Shown here: in pieces, positions 8,732 to 17,417 of the stretch | How the letters are laid out: each line of letters starts with the position of its first letter | How positions within the stretch are numbered: the stretch's first letter is position 1 | From: Mesolinea sp040772305 | GTDB taxonomy: Bacteria; Chloroflexota; Anaerolineae; Anaerolineales; Anaerolineaceae | Direction: 5' to 3' | Length of the DNA stretch: 64,000 nt | Assembly: GCA_040772305.1 (NCBI GenBank) | Contig: JAXGYK010000001.1 | Span: 1,178,001 to 1,242,000 of the forward strand | Notes under the pieces: model-generated | The model's input: only the letters and a program-made list of their open reading frames with translations | What the model was told of the DNA's origin: nothing | Database searches by the model: none | Translations under genes and position numbers: made by a program

Positions 8732-9220
8732 TTATCCTTCGTAGGTACCGCGGACCCAATCACCCACAAGCCAGTACCTGAAGTCGCGGCCCTGGTTGGT
8801 ATCTGCAGCGCCGACAATAGCGTAGACTATTGCAAAAATGGGCAGGGCAGAAATGATGATCGCAAAAGGAATCAGGCAAAGCCCAAAAATGAGCAGGGAT
8901 GTTATCCCTACAAAGGCCCAGGTAAGCCCAATGATCAAGCCCGACCCCACAAGGAAAATCAGCTGAAAGATGGCGGATTGCAGGCTTTGGTAGGCAACAT
9001 ATCGCGATTTATCCTTATAGCTAAGATAAATAACAAAAGCTGCAATGACACCCAAAAAGCCGGTAATCAGGTTAAGCAGGATGCTCAGATGAGCCAGCAT
9101 GGCCCAGGTGCGTTCTTCACCAGCTGTGATAAGGGGTTGGGAAGCAGTGTCTGGTGCAGGCAAAACTGGGACTGGATTTGCGTTTGCATTTGATTCTTGG
9201 GAATTTGTATCTTCGGTCAT
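8732..9220 (-). CDS. DUF4870 family membrane protein
   Basis: The protein has 162 residues. After a short polar N-terminus rich in Asn, Pro and Thr there is the DUF4870 signature (WAMLAHLSILLNLITGFLGVIAAFVIYL), followed by the SRYVAYQSLQSAIFQ segment and two further hydrophobic helices; four membrane segments are likely. The molecular function of this family is not known. A paralogue lies 130 bases upstream on the same strand, so the two form a tandem pair. The start is supported by GAGGTGA just before ATG. Confidence 0.8.
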   Translation of the reverse strand: MTEDTNSQESNANANPVPVLPAPDTASQPLITAGEERTWAMLAHLSILLNLITGFLGVIAAFVIYLSYKDKSRYVAYQSLQSAIFQLIFLVGSGLIIGLTWAFVGITSLLIFGLCLIPFAIIISALPIFAIVYAIVGAADTNQGRDFRYWLVGDWVRGTYEG

Positions 9221-9303
9221 TTGTCACCTCTTCTGACCCTAAGATTAGCATAAAATTCTTACCAGAGCCTAACATTTTCTGCGTTTTCCGGGATTTAATT
9301 ATT

Positions 9304-9333
9304 AAAAACAGGGCAAGTGATTGCCCTGTTTTT
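9304..9333. terminator. Intrinsic terminator between the two DUF4870 genes
   Basis: A 13-bp stem including the flanking A/T tracts (AAAAACAGGGCAA / TTGCCCTGTTTTT) with a 4-nt loop GTGA lies directly after the stop codon of the upstream (minus-strand) paralogue. It is symmetric, so it works in both directions, and implies that the two DUF4870 genes are transcribed separately. Confidence 0.88.
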
Positions 9334-9350
9334 CTTGGTAAGTAATAAGG

Positions 9351-9875
9351 TTATGCCCAGCCCTGATTGCGAACAAAATCAGTGATTACAGGAATGTTGA
9401 TGTACTCACCATTATAGGCTTTTACGGCAAAAATGATCGAAATCACAAAGATTGCCGGGCCAGCAATGCAGCCTACTACGGGAATAAGACTTAAAAGCAA
9501 TGAAAGCACAATCGCAATAATGCCCCAGGCCAGGGCTTGGATATTATGTGCGCGAATAAAAGGCCGGTTTTTCTTGTCCTCCATGAGCAGAAGGATTACG
9601 GGCACAAGGGGCGAAAAGAGGTATGCCAACAATGCCCAGAGACGATCATCGCTGCTGGCATTGGGGTCGCCTTTGGGAGGGACATAGTTTGGTGGCGGCG
9701 GATAATACGGTTGTTGGTCCTGCTGCGGGGGAGGCGGATAATATGGTTGTTGGTTCTGCTGTGGGGGTACATACTGCCCTTGAGGGGGGGGATACTGGCC
9801 TTGCGGGGGAACATACTGCCCTTGGGGGGGCTGCTGTCCCTGGTTGGGATCATGATACGGCTGATAGTCAGACAT
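9351..9875 (-). CDS. DUF4870 family membrane protein with Pro/Gln-rich repeat N-terminus
   Basis: This 174-residue paralogue of the neighbouring gene carries a different N-terminus: residues about 10-70 are a low-complexity tract built from GQYVPPQ/GQYPPPQ and QQPYYPPPP units. The DUF4870 core follows (DDRLWALLAYLFSPLVPVILLLM, then RPFIRAHNIQALAWGIIAIVLSLL) with about three or four membrane segments. Such P/Q/Y repeats are common on cytoplasmic tails of membrane proteins and may bind partner proteins or drive clustering, which is an inference. Function unknown. GGAGG precedes the ATG with good spacing. Confidence 0.82.
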   Translation of the reverse strand: MSDYQPYHDPNQGQQPPQGQYVPPQGQYPPPQGQYVPPQQNQQPYYPPPPQQDQQPYYPPPPNYVPPKGDPNASSDDRLWALLAYLFSPLVPVILLLMEDKKNRPFIRAHNIQALAWGIIAIVLSLLLSLIPVVGCIAGPAIFVISIIFAVKAYNGEYINIPVITDFVRNQGWA

Positions 9876-9964
9876 AATAATTCCTCCGGGATCTACTTAT
9901 CTAATTTGCTGACAATTTTACCGCAAGTTGTATAGCTAATATAGGTTCGGTAAAGGGCACGTGT

Positions 9965-9970
9965 TAGAAT
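9965..9970 (+). promoter_or_regulatory. -10 element placed for a leaderless fmt transcript
   Basis: TAGAAT ends exactly seven bases before the ATG at 9978. No Shine-Dalgarno sequence precedes that ATG, so the message may start at the start codon itself. The same spacing is seen at 1806-1811 and 63939-63944. Confidence 0.4.
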
Positions 9971-9977
9971 GCTCAGC

Positions 9978-10901
9978 ATGAATATACGGGTAGTTTTTAT
10001 GGGATCACCAGAATTTGCATTGCCTTCTCTGGAGGCTTTGCACGCTCAAACACAGCTGGTAGGTGTAGTTACTCAGCCGGATCGGCCAGCAGGCCGGGGA
10101 AGAGCACTTCAACCTTGCCCCGTAAAAGTTCTGGCTGATCAGCTGGGAATTCCCAGCTACCAACCGCAATCTTTACGCACGCTGAATGCTTTGGGGCCGC
10201 TTGTCAACTGGCAGCCGGAGCTTATCGTAGTTGCAGCTTATGGGCAAATCCTTCCCCAGGAGGTTCTGGATTTGCCGCGGTACGGCTGCCTTAATGTCCA
10301 CGCTTCGCTGCTTCCCCGCTGGCGGGGTGCTTCCCCCATCCAGGCTGCTATCCTGGCAGGCGATTCCAAAACCGGGGTGAGCATTATGCAGGTAGAAAAG
10401 GGTTTGGATACAGGACCAGTTCTTGCTTTTCGAGAGGTTCCCCTGCGCGCTGGAACAACCGCAGAGGAGCTTTCGAGTCAACTGGCTCATTTAGGTGCGC
10501 AAGCTCTCATTAAAGTGCTGCCGGGTTATTTGGATGGCAGCGTGATTCCTCAAATTCAAGCCGAAACAGGGGTTAGCTATGCCCGAAAGGTCCGTAAAGC
10601 AGATGGACTTTTGGATTTTTCGAAAAGCGCTGAGGAATTAATGCGCATGCTTTATGCCTATCTGCCCTGGCCGGGAACCTTTTTTGATTTGGATGGAAAA
10701 AAGATGAAGGTGCTTGAAGCTCACATTCACGATAGTTTTATTCGTGAACCTGGGACCCGTTTTATTGTTAATGGGCAGCCTGCCATTGGTACAGGTCAGG
10801 GCCTGCTGGTTCTAGACCAGGTCCAACTTGAGGGCAAGCGTCCAATGTCCGGCGAAGCTTTTTTGAACGGTTATTCTGCCTGGCTTCCAAAAGCTGAATA
10901 G
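9978..10901 (+). CDS. fmt: Methionyl-tRNA formyltransferase
   Basis: The 307-residue enzyme formylates the amino group of initiator Met-tRNA using 10-formyl-THF. The N-terminal formyltransferase domain begins VVFMGSPEFALPSL and contains the SLLPRWRGASPIQ segment with the catalytic Asn/His/Asp set (NVHASLLP, then GVSIMQVEKGLDTGP). The C-terminal OB-like tRNA-binding domain starts near residue 205. The ATG at 9978 fits the family N-terminus better than the one at 9969, which lies next to the -10 hexamer. It faces mutS tail to tail with only 38 bases between the stops. Confidence 0.95.
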   Translation: MNIRVVFMGSPEFALPSLEALHAQTQLVGVVTQPDRPAGRGRALQPCPVKVLADQLGIPSYQPQSLRTLNALGPLVNWQPELIVVAAYGQILPQEVLDLPRYGCLNVHASLLPRWRGASPIQAAILAGDSKTGVSIMQVEKGLDTGPVLAFREVPLRAGTTAEELSSQLAHLGAQALIKVLPGYLDGSVIPQIQAETGVSYARKVRKADGLLDFSKSAEELMRMLYAYLPWPGTFFDLDGKKMKVLEAHIHDSFIREPGTRFIVNGQPAIGTGQGLLVLDQVQLEGKRPMSGEAFLNGYSAWLPKAE

Positions 10902-10939
10902 ATAACTTCCTCAGCATAATTGCTTGGGGATTCAGATTC

Positions 10940-13513
10940 TTAAGTTTGATCTTTGAAGAATTCGCTCTTCCACTGATAAAGCAAGTTGAGGGCCTGGATA
11001 GGCGACAAGGATTCGAGGTCGATCTTTTTAAAGGCTTCCATAAGGGGGTTATTTTCCGGGAAGAGCCGTAGCTGTTCATCATTTATCTTTAGTTCCGGGC
11101 GGGTTTTTCCTGAGCTGGCTTCTAATTGCCTTAGGATTTCCTGTGCCCGCTGAGTTACCGCACTGGGTAAGCCAGCCAGCTGCCCAACATGGATGCCGTA
11201 GGACCGGTCGGCTCCGCCAGGGACGATTTTATGCAAAAACACTACCTCACCCCCGGTTTCGCTGACAGCAACATTGTAGTTGCGCACCCCGGGCAAGAAC
11301 TCGGCCAATTCGGTCAGTTCGTGATAGTGGGTCGCAAAGAGTGTATGGCATTTTAGACGCGGGTGGTTGTGGATGTACTCGATGATTGCCCAGGCGATCG
11401 AAAGACCATCATAGGTGCTGGTACCCCGCCCAATCTCGTCCAAAATCAGCAGGCTGCGGCTAGTAGCATTGTTGAGGATGTTGGCCGTCTCAATCATTTC
11501 AACCATAAAGGTAGACTGACCCGCGTGGATGGCATCCTGGGCGCCAATGCGGGTAAAAACACGATCTACCAGACCAATTTCAGCAGAATCAGCGGGCACA
11601 AAAGAACCGATCTGTGCCATCAGCACAATGAGCACAACCTGGCGTAAAAAGGTGCTTTTACCACTCATATTTGGCCCGGTTATCAAACGTACTATTTCGC
11701 CATCCTCAAAAACCGCATCGTTGGCAATAAAGCTGCTTAGCTTTGAAATGCGTTCGACTACCGGGTGACGGCCAGCTTGGATTTTAAGGCCTTTATCCGC
11801 ATGCAAAACGGGACGTGTGTAATTGTGCAGGGCTGCAACCTGGGCTAAAGAAAGCAGAGCATCCAGGCGGCCAAGAGCCCGCGCGCTGGCTAAAAGCGGG
11901 GCAGCATGGGCATTTACCTGGTTACATACAGCCCGGTAAACCTTGAGTTCGACTTCATGGATTTGCGCTTCGGCATTGAGCACCAGGGCCTCGTATTCCT
12001 TAAGCTCTGGGGTTACAAAGCGTTCTGCGTTTACCAGGGTTTGCTTGCGGATGTATTCCTCGGGGGCTTGTTCGGCCATACCGCGGCTGATCTCGATGTA
12101 ATAACCAAATACCTTGTTGTAACCAACTTTAAGTGTCTTGATGCCGGTGCGCTGTTTTTCGCGGGCTTCTAAGCCGCTGATCCATTCGCGCGCGTGTTGG
12201 GAAGCATTGACAATATCGTCCAGCTCCTTGGAATATCCGCTGCGAATAATGCCGGTGTTTGCTGTAGTGGCTGGCGGCTCATCGGCAATACTTCTGGTGA
12301 GCAGGTCCAGCAAATCCTCATGGCTGTGCAAGTCATTCAGTATGGTCTGCAGCTCTGCTGCTTGGGATGGCAGCAGAGCAAGAATCTGCGGAAGCAGCGC
12401 TAAATCTTCGCGCAAGGCCACCAGCTCGGTAGGGCGGATGCTGCCCGTTGCTGCCCGGTTTACTAGGCGTTCGATATCGTGCAGTTTGCTTAACTTCTGC
12501 TCTAGCTCCTGCCGTAAAACACCATCTTTGAAAAAGAACCCTACCGCATCCAAACGCGTGTTAATGGATTCTAAATTGAGCAGGGGTTTGTTAACCCAGG
12601 CTCGCAGGGTGCGTTTACCCATTGGCGTAACGGTATGGTCCAGAATGCCCAGCAGCGAACCCTCAATTTTGCCTTCGCGGATTGTCTCGGTTAGTTCCAG
12701 GTTGCGCCGTGTCGATGCATCCAGCTGCATAAATTCACTTAGGCTATAAACCGAAAAGCTTTTTAGGCTTGCCAGGGCTTCCTGGTGGGTATCGCGCAGA
12801 TATTTAATCAGGGCGCCTGTGCTGCGTGTGAGCAGGGGCTTGTCGTTCAGGCCCAAGCCCTCCAGGCTAGCCAGCCCAAATTGGTCCTTGATCAATGCGG
12901 CAGCCCTACCAGGTTCAAAAGTCCAATCCGGAACTCTGGTAAGAGCTGGCAGGCCTTCCGGATCCCATTCCAGATCCTCGGAAATAAGCACTTCAGCGGC
13001 ACCAATACGGGTTAACTCGGCACGAACGGTATCTGCTAAGTTTGGACCCTCCAGCTCGGTACCGCTAAACTCACCGGTTGTAATATCCACAAAACTAAGC
13101 CCGGCGCGTTCTTCACTAAAACTTAAGGAGGCGAGGTAATTATTGCGTCCGCTTGAAAGCAGGTTAGGCTCGTTGATGGTTCCAGGGGTTACCACGCGCA
13201 CAACCTGACGGGGAAAGAGACCATCTGATCTGGCCTGAGTACCAGTTTGCTCACAGATAGCCACATGGTAACCGTGGTCAATCAACCGTCCCAGATAGTT
13301 TTCAGCAGCATGATAGGGGATCCCGGCCATAGGTACGCGCACGCCCTTGGCAACGGGGCGGCTGGTGAGCACAATATCCAGGGCTTTGCTGGTATTTTCC
13401 GCATCCTCGTCGAAGGTCTCGTAAAAATCTCCCAACCTGAAAAAGACAATTGCATTCGGATACTGGCGCTTAATCTCCAGATACTGCTGACGTAAAGGGG
13501 TTATTTTAGACAT
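10940..13513 (-). CDS. mutS: DNA mismatch repair protein MutS
   Basis: At 857 residues it has the full MutS1 layout. The N-terminal mismatch-binding domain contains FFRLGDFYETFDEDA, with the Phe-x-Glu reading motif in FYE. Connector, core and clamp domains follow, then the ATPase with Walker A (GPNMSGKST, residues 613-621), Walker B (LLILDEIGRGTSTYDG) and the ATHYHELTEL motif. It recognises base mismatches and short loops and starts repair. No mutL is next to it in this window. It ends 38 bases from fmt and begins about 90 bases after the alaS stop, so it may be read through from alaS. Confidence 0.97.
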   Translation of the reverse strand: MSKITPLRQQYLEIKRQYPNAIVFFRLGDFYETFDEDAENTSKALDIVLTSRPVAKGVRVPMAGIPYHAAENYLGRLIDHGYHVAICEQTGTQARSDGLFPRQVVRVVTPGTINEPNLLSSGRNNYLASLSFSEERAGLSFVDITTGEFSGTELEGPNLADTVRAELTRIGAAEVLISEDLEWDPEGLPALTRVPDWTFEPGRAAALIKDQFGLASLEGLGLNDKPLLTRSTGALIKYLRDTHQEALASLKSFSVYSLSEFMQLDASTRRNLELTETIREGKIEGSLLGILDHTVTPMGKRTLRAWVNKPLLNLESINTRLDAVGFFFKDGVLRQELEQKLSKLHDIERLVNRAATGSIRPTELVALREDLALLPQILALLPSQAAELQTILNDLHSHEDLLDLLTRSIADEPPATTANTGIIRSGYSKELDDIVNASQHAREWISGLEAREKQRTGIKTLKVGYNKVFGYYIEISRGMAEQAPEEYIRKQTLVNAERFVTPELKEYEALVLNAEAQIHEVELKVYRAVCNQVNAHAAPLLASARALGRLDALLSLAQVAALHNYTRPVLHADKGLKIQAGRHPVVERISKLSSFIANDAVFEDGEIVRLITGPNMSGKSTFLRQVVLIVLMAQIGSFVPADSAEIGLVDRVFTRIGAQDAIHAGQSTFMVEMIETANILNNATSRSLLILDEIGRGTSTYDGLSIAWAIIEYIHNHPRLKCHTLFATHYHELTELAEFLPGVRNYNVAVSETGGEVVFLHKIVPGGADRSYGIHVGQLAGLPSAVTQRAQEILRQLEASSGKTRPELKINDEQLRLFPENNPLMEAFKKIDLESLSPIQALNLLYQWKSEFFKDQT

Positions 13514-13606
13514 TGCCCTGCCCTGCCAGAATCAAGGCCTGCTTACTGCCCACCGCTGATGGGTTTAATTCCGAGCCCGATGGGGTAAAAAGATGCGTTT
13601 GCATGC

Positions 13607-16342
13607 TTAATCCCGGATGTTTTCACGGATATAAACAGCTGTCTGGTCCAAGGCCTCGCTGAGTTTTTCCGGATACTTTCCACCGGCCTGGGCCAAATCT
13701 GGCCGGCCTCCCCCCCCGCCTCCAATTACCTGGGCAACGCGTTTGATCAGCTCCCCGGCCTTCAGGCCCCTGGCGATCAGGTCAGGAGTCACGGCAGCTA
13801 TCAGGATTGGTTTGCCGTCTTGCACGCTCCCCAGCACTACCACTCCGCTTGGGTTAGCCTGGCGGAATTGGTCGCTTAGTTTGCGCAGGGCTTCGGCGTC
13901 TGCTTCCGGGATAATGGCGTTCAGGTAGGGTACGCCTTTTATGACCTTAAGGTCATTAAGCAGTTTGCTAAAAGTTTGGGTAGCTAATTGATTGCGCAGT
14001 GCCTCATTTTCTTTTTGAGCCAGATGCAGGTCGTTTTGCATATTGGTCAACTTTGCGACAGCATCTGCCGGGCTGGTTTCCAATGTCCCGGCCAGTTCAT
14101 TCAAAAGGCTCAGGCGCTGACGGCTGTATTCGTAGGCTTTTTGGCCAGTTACCGCTTCAATCCGGCGCACTCCGGCAGCAACGCTGCTTTCAGCAGTGAT
14201 ATAAAACGAAGCGATTTCAACGGTGTTGTCCACATGCGTCCCGCCGCAGAGTTCATACGATATGCGTCCTTGCGGTCCGCGTACTTCTACTGTGCGCACC
14301 TCACTGCCGTACTTTTCGCCAAAAAGCGCGATGGCACCTTCGGCCCGGGCTTGGTCCAGGCTTTTGACTTCCTTCTGAACCGGATATGCGCCTAAAATCA
14401 TTTCGTTTACCAGACCTTCAATGCGCAGCAGGTCTTCTTTGGAAACGCCGTGGGGGTAATTAAAGTCGAAGCGCAGGCGTTCCGGGTCTACCGCACTGCC
14501 GCTTTGGTGTACGTCTTGCCCTAAAACGGTATGCAAGGCAGCATGCAGGAGGTGGGTTGCGGTGTGATTGCGCATGATGGCTTTCCGGCGAGGCATGTCA
14601 ATTTCCACGCTTGCTTTGTCTCCAATTGCTGGGCTGCCGTGCAGAACCTTTCCCTGAAGCACGATTGCCCCTGCTGCCGGGCGTTTGGCATAATGGATTT
14701 CCACTTCCCAGTTGCCCGGTGGGTCGCTTAGAACACGTCCGCTGTCGCTCACCTGTCCGCCGCTTTCAATGTACAGCGGGTCAGCATCAAGCAGCAGTTC
14801 AACCGCATCGCCCGCCTCCGCACTGCTCACGGTTTCATCACTGCTGAACAGGGCCAATACCTCGCTGCTCACAACCTGGGCAGAATAAGGGTCATACGCT
14901 ACGCCTTCAGGCCCCAAACGCCCGCTGTCTTGCAGACGCTGCAGTTCTCCGGCATATAGTTCCACATTTTGGCTGCCTGCATCACTGAAAGCGCTGCCCT
15001 TGCTGCTGGCATCGCGGTGGGCTTCCATCGCGGCATAAAAGCCCTTTTCGTCAACTTCCAAGCCCTCTTCTTCCAGGATGTCGCGCGTGATTTCCAGCGG
15101 AAAACCTAATGTGGCGTAAAGGTTAAAGGCTATTTTGCCGTCCAATTGCTTTGCACCGCTTGCTTTTAATTGGTCAATCTGGGCGTTTAGCTCCGAAAAA
15201 CCTGCATCCAGGGTTTCGTTGAAGCGCTTTTCTTCCCGCGTTAGGGTTGTGCTGATCAGGTTGCTGTTTTGCGGCAGCTCCGGGTAGGCTGCGCCGTAAT
15301 TCTTCACCACGATGGCAGCTACCTGAGCCATGAAAGGATCTTTGAGGCCAAGTTTGCGGGCAAAACGTGCTGCCCGGCGGATGATCATGCGGCAAATATA
15401 GTTACGTCCGATATTCCCTGGGATTACCCCATCGGCGATCAAAAAGGCTGCTGCACGTACATGGTCAGCAATCACCCTGTAAGGTGTCGGGTCTGCCTGC
15501 CGCTGCTCATCGCTTTGGCCGCTCAGGCGCTGAACCTCATCCAGCAGGGGCTTGAGCAGGTCCGTATCGTAGTTGCCAGGCACATTTTGGATGATGCTTA
15601 CAATGCGTTCAAAACCCATGCCGGTATCCACATGTTTTTTGGGCAGGGGCTCAAAGTTTGTCGGGCTGGTGCGGTTATATTGGATGAAAACGTTGTTCCA
15701 AATTTCAATGATGCGCTGGCAATCGCCATTCGGTTCGCAAACATGTCCCGGCTGATTTTGCATATCGCAGAACTCGGGCCCAAAATCGTAATGGATTTCG
15801 GAACAAGGCCCGCAGGGGCCGGTTTCGGCCATTTCCCACAGGTTGTCCTTACGTCCGCCAAAGTAGAGATGCGTGGGTTCGAATCCCGGTTGGGCAAGCC
15901 AGGCCTCGGCGGCCTCATCGTCCTGAGGCAGGTTGCCCTGGTCATCCCTGAAGACGGTGGCATGAATCCGTTTGGGGTCCAGACCCCATTCCTGGGTCAG
16001 CAGTTCCCAGCTCCAGGCAATGGCTTCTTTTTTGTAATAATCGCCGAAGGACCAATTGCCCAGCATCTCAAAAAAGGTATGGTGGGTGTTATCACGGCCT
16101 ACAGTGTCCAGGTCGTTATGCTTACCGGCCACACGCAGGCACTTCTGGCTGTCGACGGCGCGGGTATAGGGGCGTGAATCGGTTCCCAGGAAGACATCTT
16201 TAAACTGGACCATGCCGGAATTGGTGAAAAGCAGGGTGCTGTCGCCGCCGGGTACCAGTGAAGCACTGGGCACCACGGTGTGGCCGCGCCGGGCAAAAAA
16301 GTCCAAAAAAGATTGACGAACCTGGTTACCTGTAAGATACAT
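13607..16342 (-). CDS. alaS: Alanyl-tRNA synthetase
   Basis: The enzyme (911 residues) charges tRNA-Ala. It starts with the class II catalytic core (VRQSFLDFFARRGHTVVPSASLVPG, and FTNSGMVQFKDVFLG), continues with the recognition domain, and has the editing domain with the zinc motif HTATHLLH and a downstream CGGTH. The C-Ala domain ends in a glycine-rich GGGGGGRPDLAQAGG. Length is close to the family norm (about 875). A Shine-Dalgarno (TGGAG) precedes ATG, and a TATAAT-like hexamer is present about 30 bases further upstream. mutS follows downstream on the same strand. Confidence 0.97.
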   Translation of the reverse strand: MYLTGNQVRQSFLDFFARRGHTVVPSASLVPGGDSTLLFTNSGMVQFKDVFLGTDSRPYTRAVDSQKCLRVAGKHNDLDTVGRDNTHHTFFEMLGNWSFGDYYKKEAIAWSWELLTQEWGLDPKRIHATVFRDDQGNLPQDDEAAEAWLAQPGFEPTHLYFGGRKDNLWEMAETGPCGPCSEIHYDFGPEFCDMQNQPGHVCEPNGDCQRIIEIWNNVFIQYNRTSPTNFEPLPKKHVDTGMGFERIVSIIQNVPGNYDTDLLKPLLDEVQRLSGQSDEQRQADPTPYRVIADHVRAAAFLIADGVIPGNIGRNYICRMIIRRAARFARKLGLKDPFMAQVAAIVVKNYGAAYPELPQNSNLISTTLTREEKRFNETLDAGFSELNAQIDQLKASGAKQLDGKIAFNLYATLGFPLEITRDILEEEGLEVDEKGFYAAMEAHRDASSKGSAFSDAGSQNVELYAGELQRLQDSGRLGPEGVAYDPYSAQVVSSEVLALFSSDETVSSAEAGDAVELLLDADPLYIESGGQVSDSGRVLSDPPGNWEVEIHYAKRPAAGAIVLQGKVLHGSPAIGDKASVEIDMPRRKAIMRNHTATHLLHAALHTVLGQDVHQSGSAVDPERLRFDFNYPHGVSKEDLLRIEGLVNEMILGAYPVQKEVKSLDQARAEGAIALFGEKYGSEVRTVEVRGPQGRISYELCGGTHVDNTVEIASFYITAESSVAAGVRRIEAVTGQKAYEYSRQRLSLLNELAGTLETSPADAVAKLTNMQNDLHLAQKENEALRNQLATQTFSKLLNDLKVIKGVPYLNAIIPEADAEALRKLSDQFRQANPSGVVVLGSVQDGKPILIAAVTPDLIARGLKAGELIKRVAQVIGGGGGGRPDLAQAGGKYPEKLSEALDQTAVYIRENIRD

Positions 16343-16460
16343 AAAAAAACTCCATTGAAAAAAGATCGAAAGAAAATTATACCTTGGGCTGGCTATGCTT
16401 AACTGTACAAGTTGATGCTGTGTTTGCTTAAAAAAGCATCAGTCCAAGCTGTACTGCGGC

Positions 16461-17417
16461 CTATGATTCCTTGGATTCAGGGGTGAGCACTGTGAGTGCA
16501 GCTGCCCCCAGCAGTGCCCCGTGATATCCCAGGGGCGTTGCCTCCACCACAATATTGGGCACATCGCGCACATAGGAATTCTTGAGCAGGGTCTCCATCA
16601 GTTTGGGTTCAAAGAGCCGGAAAGCCAGGGAAAGCCCGCCGCCCAAAATCACTTTTTCCACGTCCAGAATGTTCCAGATGTAGGCAATCACCTTGCCCAG
16701 GTAATAGCCGATGCTCTCATAAGCTTTGATAGCGATGGGGTCGCCTGCGTCTGCCAAACGGGCAATCGACTTGCCGTTGGGTTCCTTGCCATCAATCAGG
16801 CTTTGCCCGCCCATTTCCAGATAATTACTCACCAGTCCGCGCGTGCCGGCGTACATTTCCAGGGTGCCCTGCGAATCGTTTTGGGCTACGCGTCCATCTT
16901 CCACAACCACGCATTCTCCCACCTCGCCGGCGCTCATATAACTGCCGTAATACAGTTGGTTGTTCAGGAAAAGTGCGCCGCCCACACCGGTGCTTACGGT
17001 CATATAAACAAAATCGGTACTGTCTTTTCCAGCACCAACCCACTTCTCGGCCAGGGCGCAGGCGCGCGCATCATTATCGATATGTACCGGACAGCCGTAG
17101 CGCTCCTTCATCAGACGCGCAATAGGCAGATCGTAGACGCCCAGGTAACTGGCCGAGAGCCAAATGCCTTTCTTAGGGTCTGCCAGGCCGGGGATGGTTA
17201 TCCCAATGGCAGAAATCCGCAGGCCTTTGGCAGCCGCCTCCTCAAAGTCCGCGTCCATCGATTTTTGCAGGGCAGCCATCACATACTCCGAAGAATTCGG
17301 TTCCCAGACCTCCCGTTTTTGGCTAAGGATTTCACCGTCTTGAGAAATAAGACCGGTGATGTATTTTGAACCGCCGATGTCCACGGCAAGGATTACGTCT
17401 TGTGGTGTGCTCATCAC
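16461..17417 (-). CDS. ROK family sugar kinase without the usual zinc motif
   Basis: The 318-residue protein has the ROK/actin-fold phosphate-1 motif (AVDIGGSKYITGLIS) and the catalytic region with DNDARACALAEKWVGAG, so Asp in HIDNDA should be the base. ROK kinases normally carry a GHxxx...CxCGxxGCxE zinc site; here the matching stretch (VGECVVVEDGRVAQNDSQ then TLEMYAG) has no such cysteines. Its start overlaps the stop of the upstream SIS-domain gene by four bases (ATGA), showing translational coupling. The pair suggests amino-sugar or ketose phosphate handling; the substrate is unknown. Confidence 0.85.
   Translation of the reverse strand: MMSTPQDVILAVDIGGSKYITGLISQDGEILSQKREVWEPNSSEYVMAALQKSMDADFEEAAAKGLRISAIGITIPGLADPKKGIWLSASYLGVYDLPIARLMKERYGCPVHIDNDARACALAEKWVGAGKDSTDFVYMTVSTGVGGALFLNNQLYYGSYMSAGEVGECVVVEDGRVAQNDSQGTLEMYAGTRGLVSNYLEMGGQSLIDGKEPNGKSIARLADAGDPIAIKAYESIGYYLGKVIAYIWNILDVEKVILGGGLSLAFRLFEPKLMETLLKNSYVRDVPNIVVEATPLGYHGALLGAAALTVLTPESKES

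Noticed and set aside
15269..16177. 302-codon open frame antisense to alaS
   Set aside because: It lies entirely within the alaS coding region on the opposite strand, has no family features, and alaS is certain. Long antisense frames are common opposite GC-biased codons.
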